Assembly: GCA_035765195.1 (NCBI GenBank)
Contig: DASTYC010000038.1
Coordinates: forward strand, 62,001 to 126,000
Length of the DNA: 64,000 nt
Source: CALAED01 sp035765195
Lineage (GTDB): Bacteria; Actinomycetota; Actinomycetes; Streptosporangiales; Streptosporangiaceae
Direction: 5' to 3'
The notes beneath the pieces were generated by a model, which was not told where the DNA came from, did not search any database, and worked only from the letters and a program-made list of their open reading frames with translations. Positions within the stretch are counted from its first letter, which is position 1. The number at the start of each line of letters is the position of its first letter. A program made the position numbers and the translations under genes. Below, in pieces: positions 36,131 to 44,349 of the stretch.

Positions 36131-37096
36131 ATGTTCCGGCGGTTCGGAGCCAGCGCCACGATCGTTCTCAGCACACTGTCCGTCACCAACGTCCCCCCGA
36201 TGGCCGCCGACACGACCGTCGGTTCCGTGAGCACCGACACGCCCGCCGGCTCCGCCGCCCCCGCCCGGCCGGCCGCCGCCCCCGCCACTCTCGCCCGGGA
36301 GCGGGTCGACGCCGCGGTCGTCGACGTCGGGCACCGCGGGGCCAAGGCGTACGCGCCCGAGAACACGATCGCCGGGCTCAGGGAGGGCGCGGCGCGGGGG
36401 GCCGACATCGTCGAGTTCGACGTGCAGCAGACGAAGGATCGCCGGCTGGTCCTCATGCACGACGCGACGCTGGCCCGTACGACCGACGTCGAGAAGGTCT
36501 TCCCCGCGCGGCGGCCCTGGCGGATCGGCGACTTCACCCTGAAGGAGATCAGGCGGCTGGACGCCGGGTCCTGGTTCGGCAGGCGGCACAAGGGCGAGCG
36601 GGTGCCCACGCTCGATGAGACACTGCGCGCGATGGACGGCGGCGGCGTGGGCCTGCTGCTCGAGGTCAAGAACCCCGCGCGCTACCCCGGCATCGGCGCC
36701 CGGGTCGCCGCGCGGCTGCGCGCGCACCCGGGCTGGCTGCGGCCCGGCCGGCTCATCGTGCAGAGCTTCGACCGGAAGTTCGTCAAGAGCTTCCACGCCG
36801 CGCTGCCCGCCGTGACCACCGCGCTGCTCGGCACCCCGCCGACGGGCGACCTCGCGTCCGTACGGTCGTACGCCGACCTGGTCAACCCGGCGTGGGGCGA
36901 CGTCACCAAGGGCTACGTCGCCCGGGCGCACCGGCTGGGCCTGCGGGTGTGGCCCTGGACGGTGGACGAGCCCGCCGACATGAGGCGGCTGCTGGCCCGC
37001 GAGGTCGACGGCATCGTCACCAACCGCCCGGACGTCTTGCGCCGCGTCCTCGACGGCCGCACCGGTCTCGGCGGCCGCGCCGACCTCGGCGGCTGA
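36131..37096 (+). CDS. glpQ: Secreted glycerophosphodiester phosphodiesterase
   Basis: Hydrolyses glycerophosphodiesters from phospholipids or teichoic acids to glycerol-3-phosphate. 321 residues. ATG 36131 follows GGAGGAG. A signal peptide (MFRRFGASATIVLSTLSV...) and an Ala/Pro-rich linker of about 35 residues precede the GDPD TIM barrel: GHRGAKAYAPENTIAG (catalytic His-Arg, Glu), DIVEFDVQQTKDRRLVLMHD (metal Glu, Asp, catalytic His) and LLLEVKNP. The tail LGGRADLGG is low-complexity. Phosphate scavenging is the usual role, but no clear PhoP box is seen. Confidence 0.9.
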   Translation: MFRRFGASATIVLSTLSVTNVPPMAADTTVGSVSTDTPAGSAAPARPAAAPATLARERVDAAVVDVGHRGAKAYAPENTIAGLREGAARGADIVEFDVQQTKDRRLVLMHDATLARTTDVEKVFPARRPWRIGDFTLKEIRRLDAGSWFGRRHKGERVPTLDETLRAMDGGGVGLLLEVKNPARYPGIGARVAARLRAHPGWLRPGRLIVQSFDRKFVKSFHAALPAVTTALLGTPPTGDLASVRSYADLVNPAWGDVTKGYVARAHRLGLRVWPWTVDEPADMRRLLAREVDGIVTNRPDVLRRVLDGRTGLGGRADLGG

Positions 37097-37109
37097 CCCT
37101 TCGGCGCGG

Positions 37110-37706
37110 TCAGGCGGCCTTGGCGCGCAGCTCCGCCCAGAGCGCGTCGACCTGGGCGGACAGCTCCTCCAACGTGCCGGAGTTGTCGATGACGTGGTCG
37201 GCGATGGCGAGGCGCCGCTCGCGCGTGGCCTGCGCGGCGATCCGGGCGCGGGCCGCCTCCTCGGTCATCCCGCGGACGCCGACGAGCCGGGCGAGCTGGG
37301 TTTCGGCCGGCGCGTCTACGACCACCACCGTGTCGTACGTGCCGGCCAGGTCGTTCTCGGTCAGCAACGGCACGTCGTAGACGACCACGGCGTCGGCGGG
37401 GGCGGCGTCGTCCAGTTCCCGCATCCGCGCCCCGACCAGCGGATGCACGATGGCGTTCAGCGCGGCCAGGCGGGCGGGGTCGGCGAACACGATCGACCCG
37501 ACCCGTTCACGGTCGAGAGACCCGTCGGGGAGCAGCACGTCGTCTCCGAACTCGGCGACGACCGCCGCCAAGCCCGGAGTGCCCGGCTCGACGACCTCGC
37601 GGGCGACCATGTCCGCGTCGATCAGCACCGCCCCGTGCGCGACGAGCCGCCGGGCGACCTCGCTCTTGCCCGAGCCGATCCCTCCGGTCAATCCGACACG
37701 CAGCAC
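37110..37706 (-). CDS. coaE: Dephospho-CoA kinase
   Basis: Last step of coenzyme A synthesis, phosphorylating the ribose 3'-OH of dephospho-CoA. 198 residues, the single-domain form. P-loop GGIGSGKSEVAR at the N-terminus, DADMVAREVVEPG, and the lid RIAAQATRERRLAIADHVIDNSG are present. The start is ATG 37706. Mycobacterial homologues carry an extra GrpB-like domain, absent here. The gene lies in the conserved rpsA-coaE-uvrB neighbourhood. Confidence 0.96.
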   Translation of the reverse strand: MLRVGLTGGIGSGKSEVARRLVAHGAVLIDADMVAREVVEPGTPGLAAVVAEFGDDVLLPDGSLDRERVGSIVFADPARLAALNAIVHPLVGARMRELDDAAPADAVVVYDVPLLTENDLAGTYDTVVVVDAPAETQLARLVGVRGMTEEAARARIAAQATRERRLAIADHVIDNSGTLEELSAQVDALWAELRAKAA

Positions 37707-37753
37707 ACCACGACCTTATCGGCGTGCCCCATCCGTGTGCCCGCCGCCGGCGG

Positions 37754-38239
37754 TCAGGCCGGCCCGTCGAGCTTCTTGCGCATGTGGACGAGCGTGAGGT
37801 GGGCGGCGAACCGCTCCCGGTGGGTCTCGGCGTAGCCGAGCCGGCGGTAGAGGCGGAGGGTGCCGTCGCTGAGGTGGCCGGCCGACAGCGCCAGCGTGCC
37901 GGCCCGGCCGGCCACCGCGTCCTCGATCGCCCGCATGAGCCGGGTGCCGATGCCGCGCCCCTGCAGATCGGGGGCGACGACGTGGCGGCCGATCACACAG
38001 GTCTGGTCGCGCAGCCGGCCCTGCACCGCGCCGGCGAGCCGGACCCCGTGCCGGGCCACGAGGACGACGGCGGCCCCGGACACCAGCGCGCGGATCTGAT
38101 CGAGCGACTCGACGAGCGGCAAGATGAACGGGTCGCCGTACAGCTGGGCCTCGGCGACGTAGGCCGCGCGCTGTACGGTCAGGATCTCTCCGGCGTCGGC
38201 GGGCACGGCCGGTTCGATGCGGATGTCCGGCGAGGGCAT
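37754..38239 (-). CDS. GNAT-family N-acetyltransferase
   Basis: 161 residues with the GNAT fold: strand-rich N-terminus (DIRIEPAVPADAGEILTVQRAAYVAEA), acetyl-CoA site VAPDLQGRGIGTRLMRAIED (Q/R-x2-G-x-G/A) and the C-terminal GHLSDGTLRLYRRLGYAETHRERFAAHLTLVHMRKKL. The start is ATG 38239. The acceptor (small amine or protein N-terminus) is not deducible. It is 47 bp upstream of coaE on the same strand and may share its message. Confidence 0.88.
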   Translation of the reverse strand: MPSPDIRIEPAVPADAGEILTVQRAAYVAEAQLYGDPFILPLVESLDQIRALVSGAAVVLVARHGVRLAGAVQGRLRDQTCVIGRHVVAPDLQGRGIGTRLMRAIEDAVAGRAGTLALSAGHLSDGTLRLYRRLGYAETHRERFAAHLTLVHMRKKLDGPA

Positions 38240-38276
38240 GGAGCGACCCTAGACCCTGCCGGCGGCGAGGCGGCGG

Positions 38277-40286
38277 TCACCCGGCGAGACTGACCGCCGC
38301 GCCGACCGGCCGCCCGCCGGGCACATCGGACGTGCCGGACGCATCGGGCGTAACGGTTCCAAAGGCGCCGGGCTCGGCGAAGAGCACGTCGTCGGTGCCG
38401 AAGATCCACTCGCCCTCCGGCCCGGTCGCCTCGGCACCGTCCACGCCGGCGGCCGAGGCGTTGCGCAGCCCGGTGCCCTCCGACAGCCGGTCCAGCGCCC
38501 GGTCCGCGGCCGGCGAGCGCAGGCTCACGGCGATCACCGTGCGCGGCCCGCCGCCCCAGGCCCTGAGCAGCCTGGCGGCCTGGATCTCCTGGGCCCGCGC
38601 TTCGCCCGCCGCCAGATCCGGCTCCGCGGCGTCGGCCAGCCGGGTCGACCAGACGTCGACCGTTCGGCCGCCGCCGACCTCTACCCGGGCCCAGACGTAC
38701 CCCGGCACCTGGGCGCCGCCCGCCTGCGGCAGCCGCCCGGCGCCCGACGAGCGGACGGGCAGCCGCGAGAGCACGGCGTTGCCGAACTGGTTGTCCGCCG
38801 CGGGGCCCCAGATCAGGTGCATGCGCAGCCGGCGGGCCAGCCAGCCCGCGGTGTCGGAGGTACCGGAGGCCAGCCTGCCCCGGCCGACCTCCTGCAGCAG
38901 GACCACATCGGCGTGCCGGGCCTCGATGGCGCGGGCGACGCGCTCGGGATCCAGCCGGCCGTCCGCGCCGACCGCCTCGCGGATGTTGTAGGCGACGAGC
39001 TGGAACCGGCCGGGCGTCGCGGTGGCCCTAGGGCCGGCGACGGCCGGCGCGGTCACCGCGCTGAACAGCGGCACGGCCAGCAACGTGAGCGCGGCGGCGC
39101 CCGCGCCGAGCGCTCGCCGCGCCGAGCGCGCGGGCAGCGGCCCGCCGCGGGCGGCGGCGATGGCCGCCAGCAGGCCGAGCATGATCCCGGCCAGGCCAGG
39201 CAGAATCTTGCTGGAGAACGGCAGCGGCACCTCGCCGGCGAGCTGGTACGACAGCAACAGCGCGCCGGTCAAGAACGCGCCGAGCGCCGCGCCGAGGTCG
39301 ATGCGCCACACCGGCCCGCCTCGGCCGGCCCGGCGCAGCGGCGCCCGGGAGGCCACCGCGAGCAGCCAGGTGGCCAGTAGCTGCCCGGCGATCAGGACGA
39401 TCCACGTCACCACCCGGCCGCTCAGCCCGTACGGGCCGGTCACCGCGGCGGTCGCCACGCCGAGGACCGTGCCGCCGAGGACGGCGGTGCCGCCGGGGAC
39501 GGCCCGTACCGCCAGTCCGGAGGACAAGAACGCGAGCGCCAGCGCCTGGCCGGCCAGCACGACAGCGCCGGCCACGGCGGGCGACAGCCATCCGGCGGAG
39601 GCGGCGAACGCCGGGCTCGACAGCACCAGCACCTGGATCGCCAGGAACGGTCCGAACGCCGCAGCGCCGAGCGCGTCGTGCCAGCTGATCCCGGGTGCCG
39701 GCACCGGGCCGGAGCGCAGCTCGATGGCGAGCATGACGAGCCCCACGCCGACGAGTACCAGGCACGCCGCCCAGGGGCCGGGCCCCGGGCGCCATACCGG
39801 ATCCCATGTGCCGAACCCGAGCCGCAGCGCGGTGTCGAGGGCCAGCCCGGCCATCCCCGCGGTGGCGAACCCGACGCCGGACAGCCCGCGCGCCGCCTCG
39901 TACAGCGCGACGACCGCGATCGCCACCAGTGCGGCGGCCAGGCAGGCCAGCCAGGGGCGCGGCGGCACGGCCTGGACGACGAGCCGCATGGCCAGCAGCC
40001 CGCCGATGCCCATCGTGAGCAGCGCGCGCGGCCCGGCGAGCGAGCGAACCAGCGGCGCGCACAGCCCGGCGGCGCCGCTGAGCAGCACCGCCGCGGCGGC
40101 GACGTCCGCCCCGGAGTCGGTAGCCACCCGCCCGAAGACGGGCAGCGCGAAACGCAGCGTCTCGACCAGTGCGGCCACGCTGATCACGATCAACGCGAGC
40201 CGCGCCCGGCCTTGCGGAACGATCGGAGCGGCGGCGCCGGCCCGGCTCGGGACCGGGGCCGGCCTGCCCATGTCGGTTCTGGCCAC
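38277..40286 (-). CDS. Polytopic membrane protein with degenerate endonuclease/exonuclease/phosphatase domain
   Basis: About 669 residues. GTG 40286 has AGGAGAG 9 bases upstream (the frame is open 13 codons further). Residues about 30-400 form roughly eleven to twelve membrane helices; the rest is an extracytoplasmic EEP-like domain: VAYNIREAVGADGRLD supplies the Asn, and VVLLQEVGRG the metal Glu. The later catalytic elements are missing: the family's GDxN is replaced by VSLRS, and the final SDH by TSDVPGGRP without the His. Thus hydrolytic activity is doubtful. Active proteins with the same architecture occur in actinobacteria. It may bind a lipid or phosphodiester without cleaving it. Confidence 0.82.
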   Translation of the reverse strand: MARTDMGRPAPVPSRAGAAAPIVPQGRARLALIVISVAALVETLRFALPVFGRVATDSGADVAAAAVLLSGAAGLCAPLVRSLAGPRALLTMGIGGLLAMRLVVQAVPPRPWLACLAAALVAIAVVALYEAARGLSGVGFATAGMAGLALDTALRLGFGTWDPVWRPGPGPWAACLVLVGVGLVMLAIELRSGPVPAPGISWHDALGAAAFGPFLAIQVLVLSSPAFAASAGWLSPAVAGAVVLAGQALALAFLSSGLAVRAVPGGTAVLGGTVLGVATAAVTGPYGLSGRVVTWIVLIAGQLLATWLLAVASRAPLRRAGRGGPVWRIDLGAALGAFLTGALLLSYQLAGEVPLPFSSKILPGLAGIMLGLLAAIAAARGGPLPARSARRALGAGAAALTLLAVPLFSAVTAPAVAGPRATATPGRFQLVAYNIREAVGADGRLDPERVARAIEARHADVVLLQEVGRGRLASGTSDTAGWLARRLRMHLIWGPAADNQFGNAVLSRLPVRSSGAGRLPQAGGAQVPGYVWARVEVGGGRTVDVWSTRLADAAEPDLAAGEARAQEIQAARLLRAWGGGPRTVIAVSLRSPAADRALDRLSEGTGLRNASAAGVDGAEATGPEGEWIFGTDDVLFAEPGAFGTVTPDASGTSDVPGGRPVGAAVSLAG

Positions 40287-40593
40287 CAGAAAGAGCTCTC
40301 CTGCGGGGGGGAAGGGGCCGGACAAGCCTGAGCGGGACCGTACTCACGCGGGCCCTATCCCGGCAACTTACTCCTCTTCCGGCGAACCCGTCCGCCGCGG
40401 CGCACATGTCCCGGCCGTCGCGCGTGCGGCGACACCTCGCACGGTCGTGCCGATGTCATCGAGCCGCCCATGGCGGTCGACACGCAAGAGTCGGCACGCC
40501 CGCGGCAGAGCGCGCACGTGACCGGGCCCGGTCCGGCCGGCTCGCCGCACCCCAGGCGTCTACGGGGTGGCGGCGGGCCGGACGGACCTCAGC
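40287..40593. other. Intergenic region, 307 bp
   Basis: Lies between the rpsA stop and the EEP-protein start, both on the minus strand. It holds the upstream region of the EEP gene. No convincing ORF, T-run terminator or repeat is seen; short GC-rich palindromes (for example CCGGGCCCGG) are the only structure. Confidence 0.4.
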
Positions 40594-42072
40594 TCACTGA
40601 CCGCCGGAGAGCTTCTCGCGCAGCGCGGCGAGTGCCTCGTCGGAGGCGAGGGCGCCTTCGGCCGGTGCCCGCTGCTCGCCGCCGCCGGAGTAGGACGTCG
40701 GCTCGCCGCCGCCGCCCTCGCCCGCCGCCTCGGCCTCGGCCTTGCGGGCCTCCTCGATCTGCTTGCGGTGGGCGTCGAAGCGGGTGCGGGCCTCGGCGTA
40801 CTGCCGCTCCCACTGCTCGCGCTGGTCTTCGTAGCCCTCGAGCCACTCGCCGGTCTCCGAATCGAAGCCCTCGGGGTACTTGTAGTTGCCCTGCTCGTCG
40901 TACTCGGCCGGCATGCCGTACAGCGTCGGGTCGAAGTCTTCGTCTTCGAGCGTGACCGCGCCCTCGTTGGCCTGCTTGAGCGACAGGCTGATGCGCCGCC
41001 GGTCGAGGTCGATGTCGATGATCTTGACGAAGATCTCGTCGCCGACCTGGACGACCTGCTCGGGGATCTCGACGTGCCGCTCGGCCAGTTCGGAGATGTG
41101 CACCAGGCCCTCGATGCCCTCCTCGACGCGGACGAACGCGCCGAAGGGCACCAGCTTGGTGACCCGCCCGGGCACGACCTGCCCGATCTGGTGGGTGCGG
41201 GCGAACTGCTGCCAGGGGTCTTCCTGCGTCGCCTTGAGCGACAGCGAGACCCGCTCGCGCTCCATGTCGACGTCGAGCACCTCGACGGTGACCTCCTGGC
41301 CGACCTCCACGACCTCCGAGGGGTGGTCGATGTGCTTCCAGGACAGCTCCGAGACGTGCACCAGACCGTCGACCCCGCCGAGGTCGACGAACGCGCCGAA
41401 GTTGACGATGCTCGACACGACGCCCTTGCGGACCTGGCCCGTCTGCAGGGTGTTGAGGAAGGTCTGGCGGACCTCGCTTTGGGTCTGCTCCAGCCAGGCG
41501 CGCCGCGACAGGACCACATTGTTGCGGTTCTTGTCCAGCTCGATGATCTTGGCCTCGAGCTCACGGCCGACGTACGGCTGCAGGTCGCGCACGCGGCGCA
41601 TCTCCACGAGGGAGGCCGGCAGGAAGCCGCGCAGCCCGATGTCGAGGATGAGGCCGCCCTTGACGACCTCGATGACCGTGCCGGTGACGATGCCGTCCTC
41701 GTCCTTGATCTTTTCGATCGTGCCCCACGCGCGCTCGTACTGGGCGCGCTTCTTGGACAGGATCAGCCGACCCTCCTTGTCCTCCTTCTGCAGGACAAGG
41801 GCCTCGACGTGATCTCCGGTCTTGACGACCTCGTTGGGATCGACGTCGTGCTTGATGGACAGCTCACGCGAAGGGATGACGCCTTCGGTCTTGTAACCGA
41901 TGTCGAGCAAGACCTCGTCTCGATCGACCTTGACGACTGTGCCTTCGACGATGTCGCCGTCGTTGAAGTATTTGATGGTCTCGTCGATCGCCGCGAGGAA
42001 GGCTTCCTCGGACCCGATGTCGTTGACCGCTACCTGCGGGGTGGTCGAGGTGGCCTCGGTGCTGCTCGTCAT
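40594..42072 (-). CDS. rpsA: 30S ribosomal protein S1
   Basis: Binds mRNA on the 30S platform. 492 residues. Four S1 OB-fold repeats: about 33-100 (GDIVEGTVVKVDRDEVLLDIGYK), 118-185, 205-275 (VRKGVVSSIVNFGAFVDLGGVDGLVHVSELS) and 290-360 (VVPGRVTKLVPFGAFVRVEEGIEGLVHISELA), then an acidic/Gly-rich tail ending LAALREKLSGGQ as in mycobacterial S1. I choose ATG 42072 by alignment with PQVAVNDIGS-type N-termini; an ATG nine codons earlier lacks a ribosome-binding site. A near-consensus promoter lies 180-207 bp upstream, leaving a leader long enough for autoregulation. Confidence 0.97.
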   Translation of the reverse strand: MTSSTEATSTTPQVAVNDIGSEEAFLAAIDETIKYFNDGDIVEGTVVKVDRDEVLLDIGYKTEGVIPSRELSIKHDVDPNEVVKTGDHVEALVLQKEDKEGRLILSKKRAQYERAWGTIEKIKDEDGIVTGTVIEVVKGGLILDIGLRGFLPASLVEMRRVRDLQPYVGRELEAKIIELDKNRNNVVLSRRAWLEQTQSEVRQTFLNTLQTGQVRKGVVSSIVNFGAFVDLGGVDGLVHVSELSWKHIDHPSEVVEVGQEVTVEVLDVDMERERVSLSLKATQEDPWQQFARTHQIGQVVPGRVTKLVPFGAFVRVEEGIEGLVHISELAERHVEIPEQVVQVGDEIFVKIIDIDLDRRRISLSLKQANEGAVTLEDEDFDPTLYGMPAEYDEQGNYKYPEGFDSETGEWLEGYEDQREQWERQYAEARTRFDAHRKQIEEARKAEAEAAGEGGGGEPTSYSGGGEQRAPAEGALASDEALAALREKLSGGQ

Positions 42073-42250
42073 GTGTGGGTTCGGCTCCGGTACGGACATG
42101 GATTGTCGTTGTTGGTGCGCGGAGGGCCCTTATCGTCCCTGCCGAAGACCGGAGTGGCGGAGACGTTGCTCCATCCGAAGACCGATGTCGACCTGACCGA
42201 GCGCTAGCCTGCTCCATTCCGAGGCAGCGCAGGCCCGCAGCGCAGCGATC

Positions 42251-42279
42251 AGGATATGAGACCTTCGGACACGGGTCAA
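42251..42279 (-). promoter_or_regulatory. Near-consensus vegetative promoter of rpsA
   Basis: Minus strand: -35 TTGACC (42274-42279), exactly 17 bases, -10 TATCCT (42251-42256). This is a good match to the principal (HrdB/SigA) sigma consensus. It predicts an RNA start near 42244 and an rpsA leader of about 170 bases. Confidence 0.75.
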
Positions 42280-42311
42280 TCCGCCTTCGCGGACAAGCTC
42301 AGCGAAGACGC

Positions 42312-43415
42312 TCAGTAAGGGCGACCCCGTCCCCTGAAACGCTGGGCAAGTGATCCCGTTTCGGCAGACGGAAAGGATATCGCCGCGGGATCCCCGTCCG
42401 ATGTGTACCGCTTGCCAGGATTCTTGTCCAGCCAGTCCAACCATGCCGTCGAGCAGAACTGGTCGCAGCCCTCCTTCTTGATCTTTTCTTCGGATCTGAC
42501 CCGCGGGATCGCCATCGGCTGGAAGGCCTTGCTGAACGGAGAATCCGCCGGGCGCCAGCCGGCGAGGAACATGCCGGCGAAGTCCCAGCTCGCCCCGCCG
42601 GCGCTGCCATGGGCGGCCCACGACAGGTGGGACGGCGCGCCGTAGGGAAACGCGAACGTGACCGGCGCCACGCCGCCGAGGTCGGTGAGCGTCTTTTGAT
42701 CGGTGCCGATCTCCTGCCGCACCTTCGCCCGCGACGCCGTGGCCAGATCCGTGTGGTTGGTGGTGTGGTTGCCCACCTCGAAGCCATGTTCGATCAGCCA
42801 GCGCACGCCCGCGCGGGCCCGTCCGCCCATCATGAAGGGGTCCTTGATGAGGTAGAAGGTGCCGACCGGCCGAAACCACGGGTACCGCCGCGCGACGTCC
42901 AAGATCACTCCCACCGCGGTGTCGGGCAGCGGGTTGCCGCGGGCGTCGAGCGCCAGATGGCTGGGGTAGCCGTCGTCGAAGGTGAGGACGACCGGATGCG
43001 TGCCCGCCGGGATGTCGATCCGGCCGGTGGCGAACTCGGCCGCGGTCACCGGCACGTAGGCGCTCTTGGCCAGCCGCTCGAGTTCGCCGCGGAGTTCGGC
43101 GGGGCTCCGGTCGTACGGCGTGATCGCCTTGGCCAGGATCCGGTGGTACATGAGGACCGGCACCTGGCCGAGCTCGTTGGCGCGCACGCGGCGCGCCTGC
43201 TCGGGAGCGATCGTGGCGACCGCCGCCGGCGTCGTTCTCGGGCGGGCGCTTCGGGAGGCCGCGGCCTTGGCGGGGACGGCCGACGCGGCACCGTGCGGCG
43301 CCGCCGCCCCGGCGGCGCGCTGCCGATCGCCCCGGCGCTCGTCCTTGGGCGCCATGAGGCCGGCGACGACCGCGCACACGATGAAGACACACGCGAGCTT
43401 GTGCAGCTGGGGCAC
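42312..43415 (-). CDS. Exported polysaccharide deacetylase family protein
   Basis: 367 residues. GTG 43415 has GGGAGG 4 bases upstream. An N-terminal helix (LACVFIVCAVVAGLM) directs export or anchoring; a low-complexity linker (about 20-65) follows. The NodB/CE4 core begins VPVLMYHRI, with the metal/catalytic Asp pair in VLTFDDGYPSH, the metal His pair in EVGNHTTNHTDL, and FAFPYGAPSHL. An insertion between the motifs (RYPWFRPVGTFYLIKDPFMMGG) resembles the PgaB/IcaB-like CE4 subgroup. Likely acts on cell-wall or secreted amino-sugar polymers. The gene is minus-strand, upstream of rpsA. Confidence 0.87.
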   Translation of the reverse strand: MPQLHKLACVFIVCAVVAGLMAPKDERRGDRQRAAGAAAPHGAASAVPAKAAASRSARPRTTPAAVATIAPEQARRVRANELGQVPVLMYHRILAKAITPYDRSPAELRGELERLAKSAYVPVTAAEFATGRIDIPAGTHPVVLTFDDGYPSHLALDARGNPLPDTAVGVILDVARRYPWFRPVGTFYLIKDPFMMGGRARAGVRWLIEHGFEVGNHTTNHTDLATASRAKVRQEIGTDQKTLTDLGGVAPVTFAFPYGAPSHLSWAAHGSAGGASWDFAGMFLAGWRPADSPFSKAFQPMAIPRVRSEEKIKKEGCDQFCSTAWLDWLDKNPGKRYTSDGDPAAISFPSAETGSLAQRFRGRGRPY

Positions 43416-43829
43416 CTGGCCTCCCGGCTCCTCGTAGAGCGGCCGCGTCCGAAACGACGCTCCTGACCAAAATGATCGGGCCGCGAGGCGCCCCGCCCAA
43501 CTGTCCACGCCACGATATTCAGGAAAACCAATACTCGGGAAAGGGATTCGAGACTAGGCGGACCGGGCTGGGCGAGGAACAAGGGACGGCTTTCGGTGAT
43601 TCGTCCCATAAGTGCAGGTTGACAGGCGACGCCCCACGGGCGGGCGGCGACCATGGCGGGATCACACGAAGAAATAGCCACAATTCGGGCAATACACACC
43701 AATATCTGTGGACTGTCCGCATCCCGTTGGCGACGGCTTCCCGAGACGGCCGCGTGGCCACGTGTCCGGCACCCCTTCAACTGGCATCATCGGCCCAGGT
43801 CATCGGCGTGATCGATCGGGGGATCCGGT
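43416..43829. other. Divergent intergenic region, 414 bp
   Basis: Separates the deacetylase and the chagasin-like gene. Around 43515-43560 and 43660-43720 the sequence is clearly A+T-richer than the genes (for example AATATCTGTGG), as expected of promoter regions. A TTGACA hexamer at 43619 has no matching -10 at 17-18 bases. I see no riboswitch consensus and no credible ORF. Confidence 0.4.
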
Positions 43830-44306
43830 ATGCGCACATCATCGGCGGGGCTCGTCGCGGCCGCGGTGGGGTTCGGTCTGCTCACGAGCGGCTGTGGCAC
43901 GTCCGAAAAGACGGACGCGGCATCGGAAGGACGCGTCGCGGCGCGTGCCGCGGCGCGCCTGGACACCACCCAGCGGCCCGCGGGCGACGTCACGATCGGC
44001 AAGGACCGCGACGGCGGGCATGTGCCGCTGCGGGTCGGTCAACTGCTGACCGTACGGCTCGAAGGGGATCCCGGCACCGGATACGGCTGGGCGGTCAAGC
44101 AGGTCGACCGGCGGATCCTGACACCGGCCGGCGGGGTCACGTTCGAGCCGTCGGCCGCGCCGCGGCCGGGCAGCGGCGGCGTCTTCAGCGTGCGGCTGCG
44201 GGCTACGCGGCCGGGCGAGACCTGGCTGCGGCTTGTCTACCGCAGCCCGTTCGAGTCGGCCAAGCCCCCGGCCGCCACCTTCGCCGTCCACGTCATGGTC
44301 GCCTGA
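43830..44306 (+). CDS. Chagasin-like (I42) cysteine-protease inhibitor lipoprotein
   Basis: 158 residues. ATG 43830 follows a GGGGGAT site. The signal peptide ends in LLTSGC (Cys22 lipidated). The mature domain has the three inhibitor loops of MEROPS family I42: GDPGTGYGW (79-87, usually NPTTGY), GSGGVFSVRLRA (114-125) and RSPFE (138-142, usually RPWE). It is thus a surface-tethered inhibitor of papain-type cysteine proteases, either self-made or from other organisms. Loop residues are close to but not identical with chagasin, so potency is unknown. The gene is single and convergent with polA. Confidence 0.87.
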   Translation: MRTSSAGLVAAAVGFGLLTSGCGTSEKTDAASEGRVAARAAARLDTTQRPAGDVTIGKDRDGGHVPLRVGQLLTVRLEGDPGTGYGWAVKQVDRRILTPAGGVTFEPSAAPRPGSGGVFSVRLRATRPGETWLRLVYRSPFESAKPPAATFAVHVMVA

Positions 44307-44349
44307 CCCCCTGACTCCGTGGTGATCACGCGCTGCCCTGGCGGGCCGG

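Noticed and set aside
43500..43829. Cyclic di-AMP or other riboswitch before cell-wall genes
   Set aside because: A+T-rich stretches only; no conserved aptamer core could be matched.
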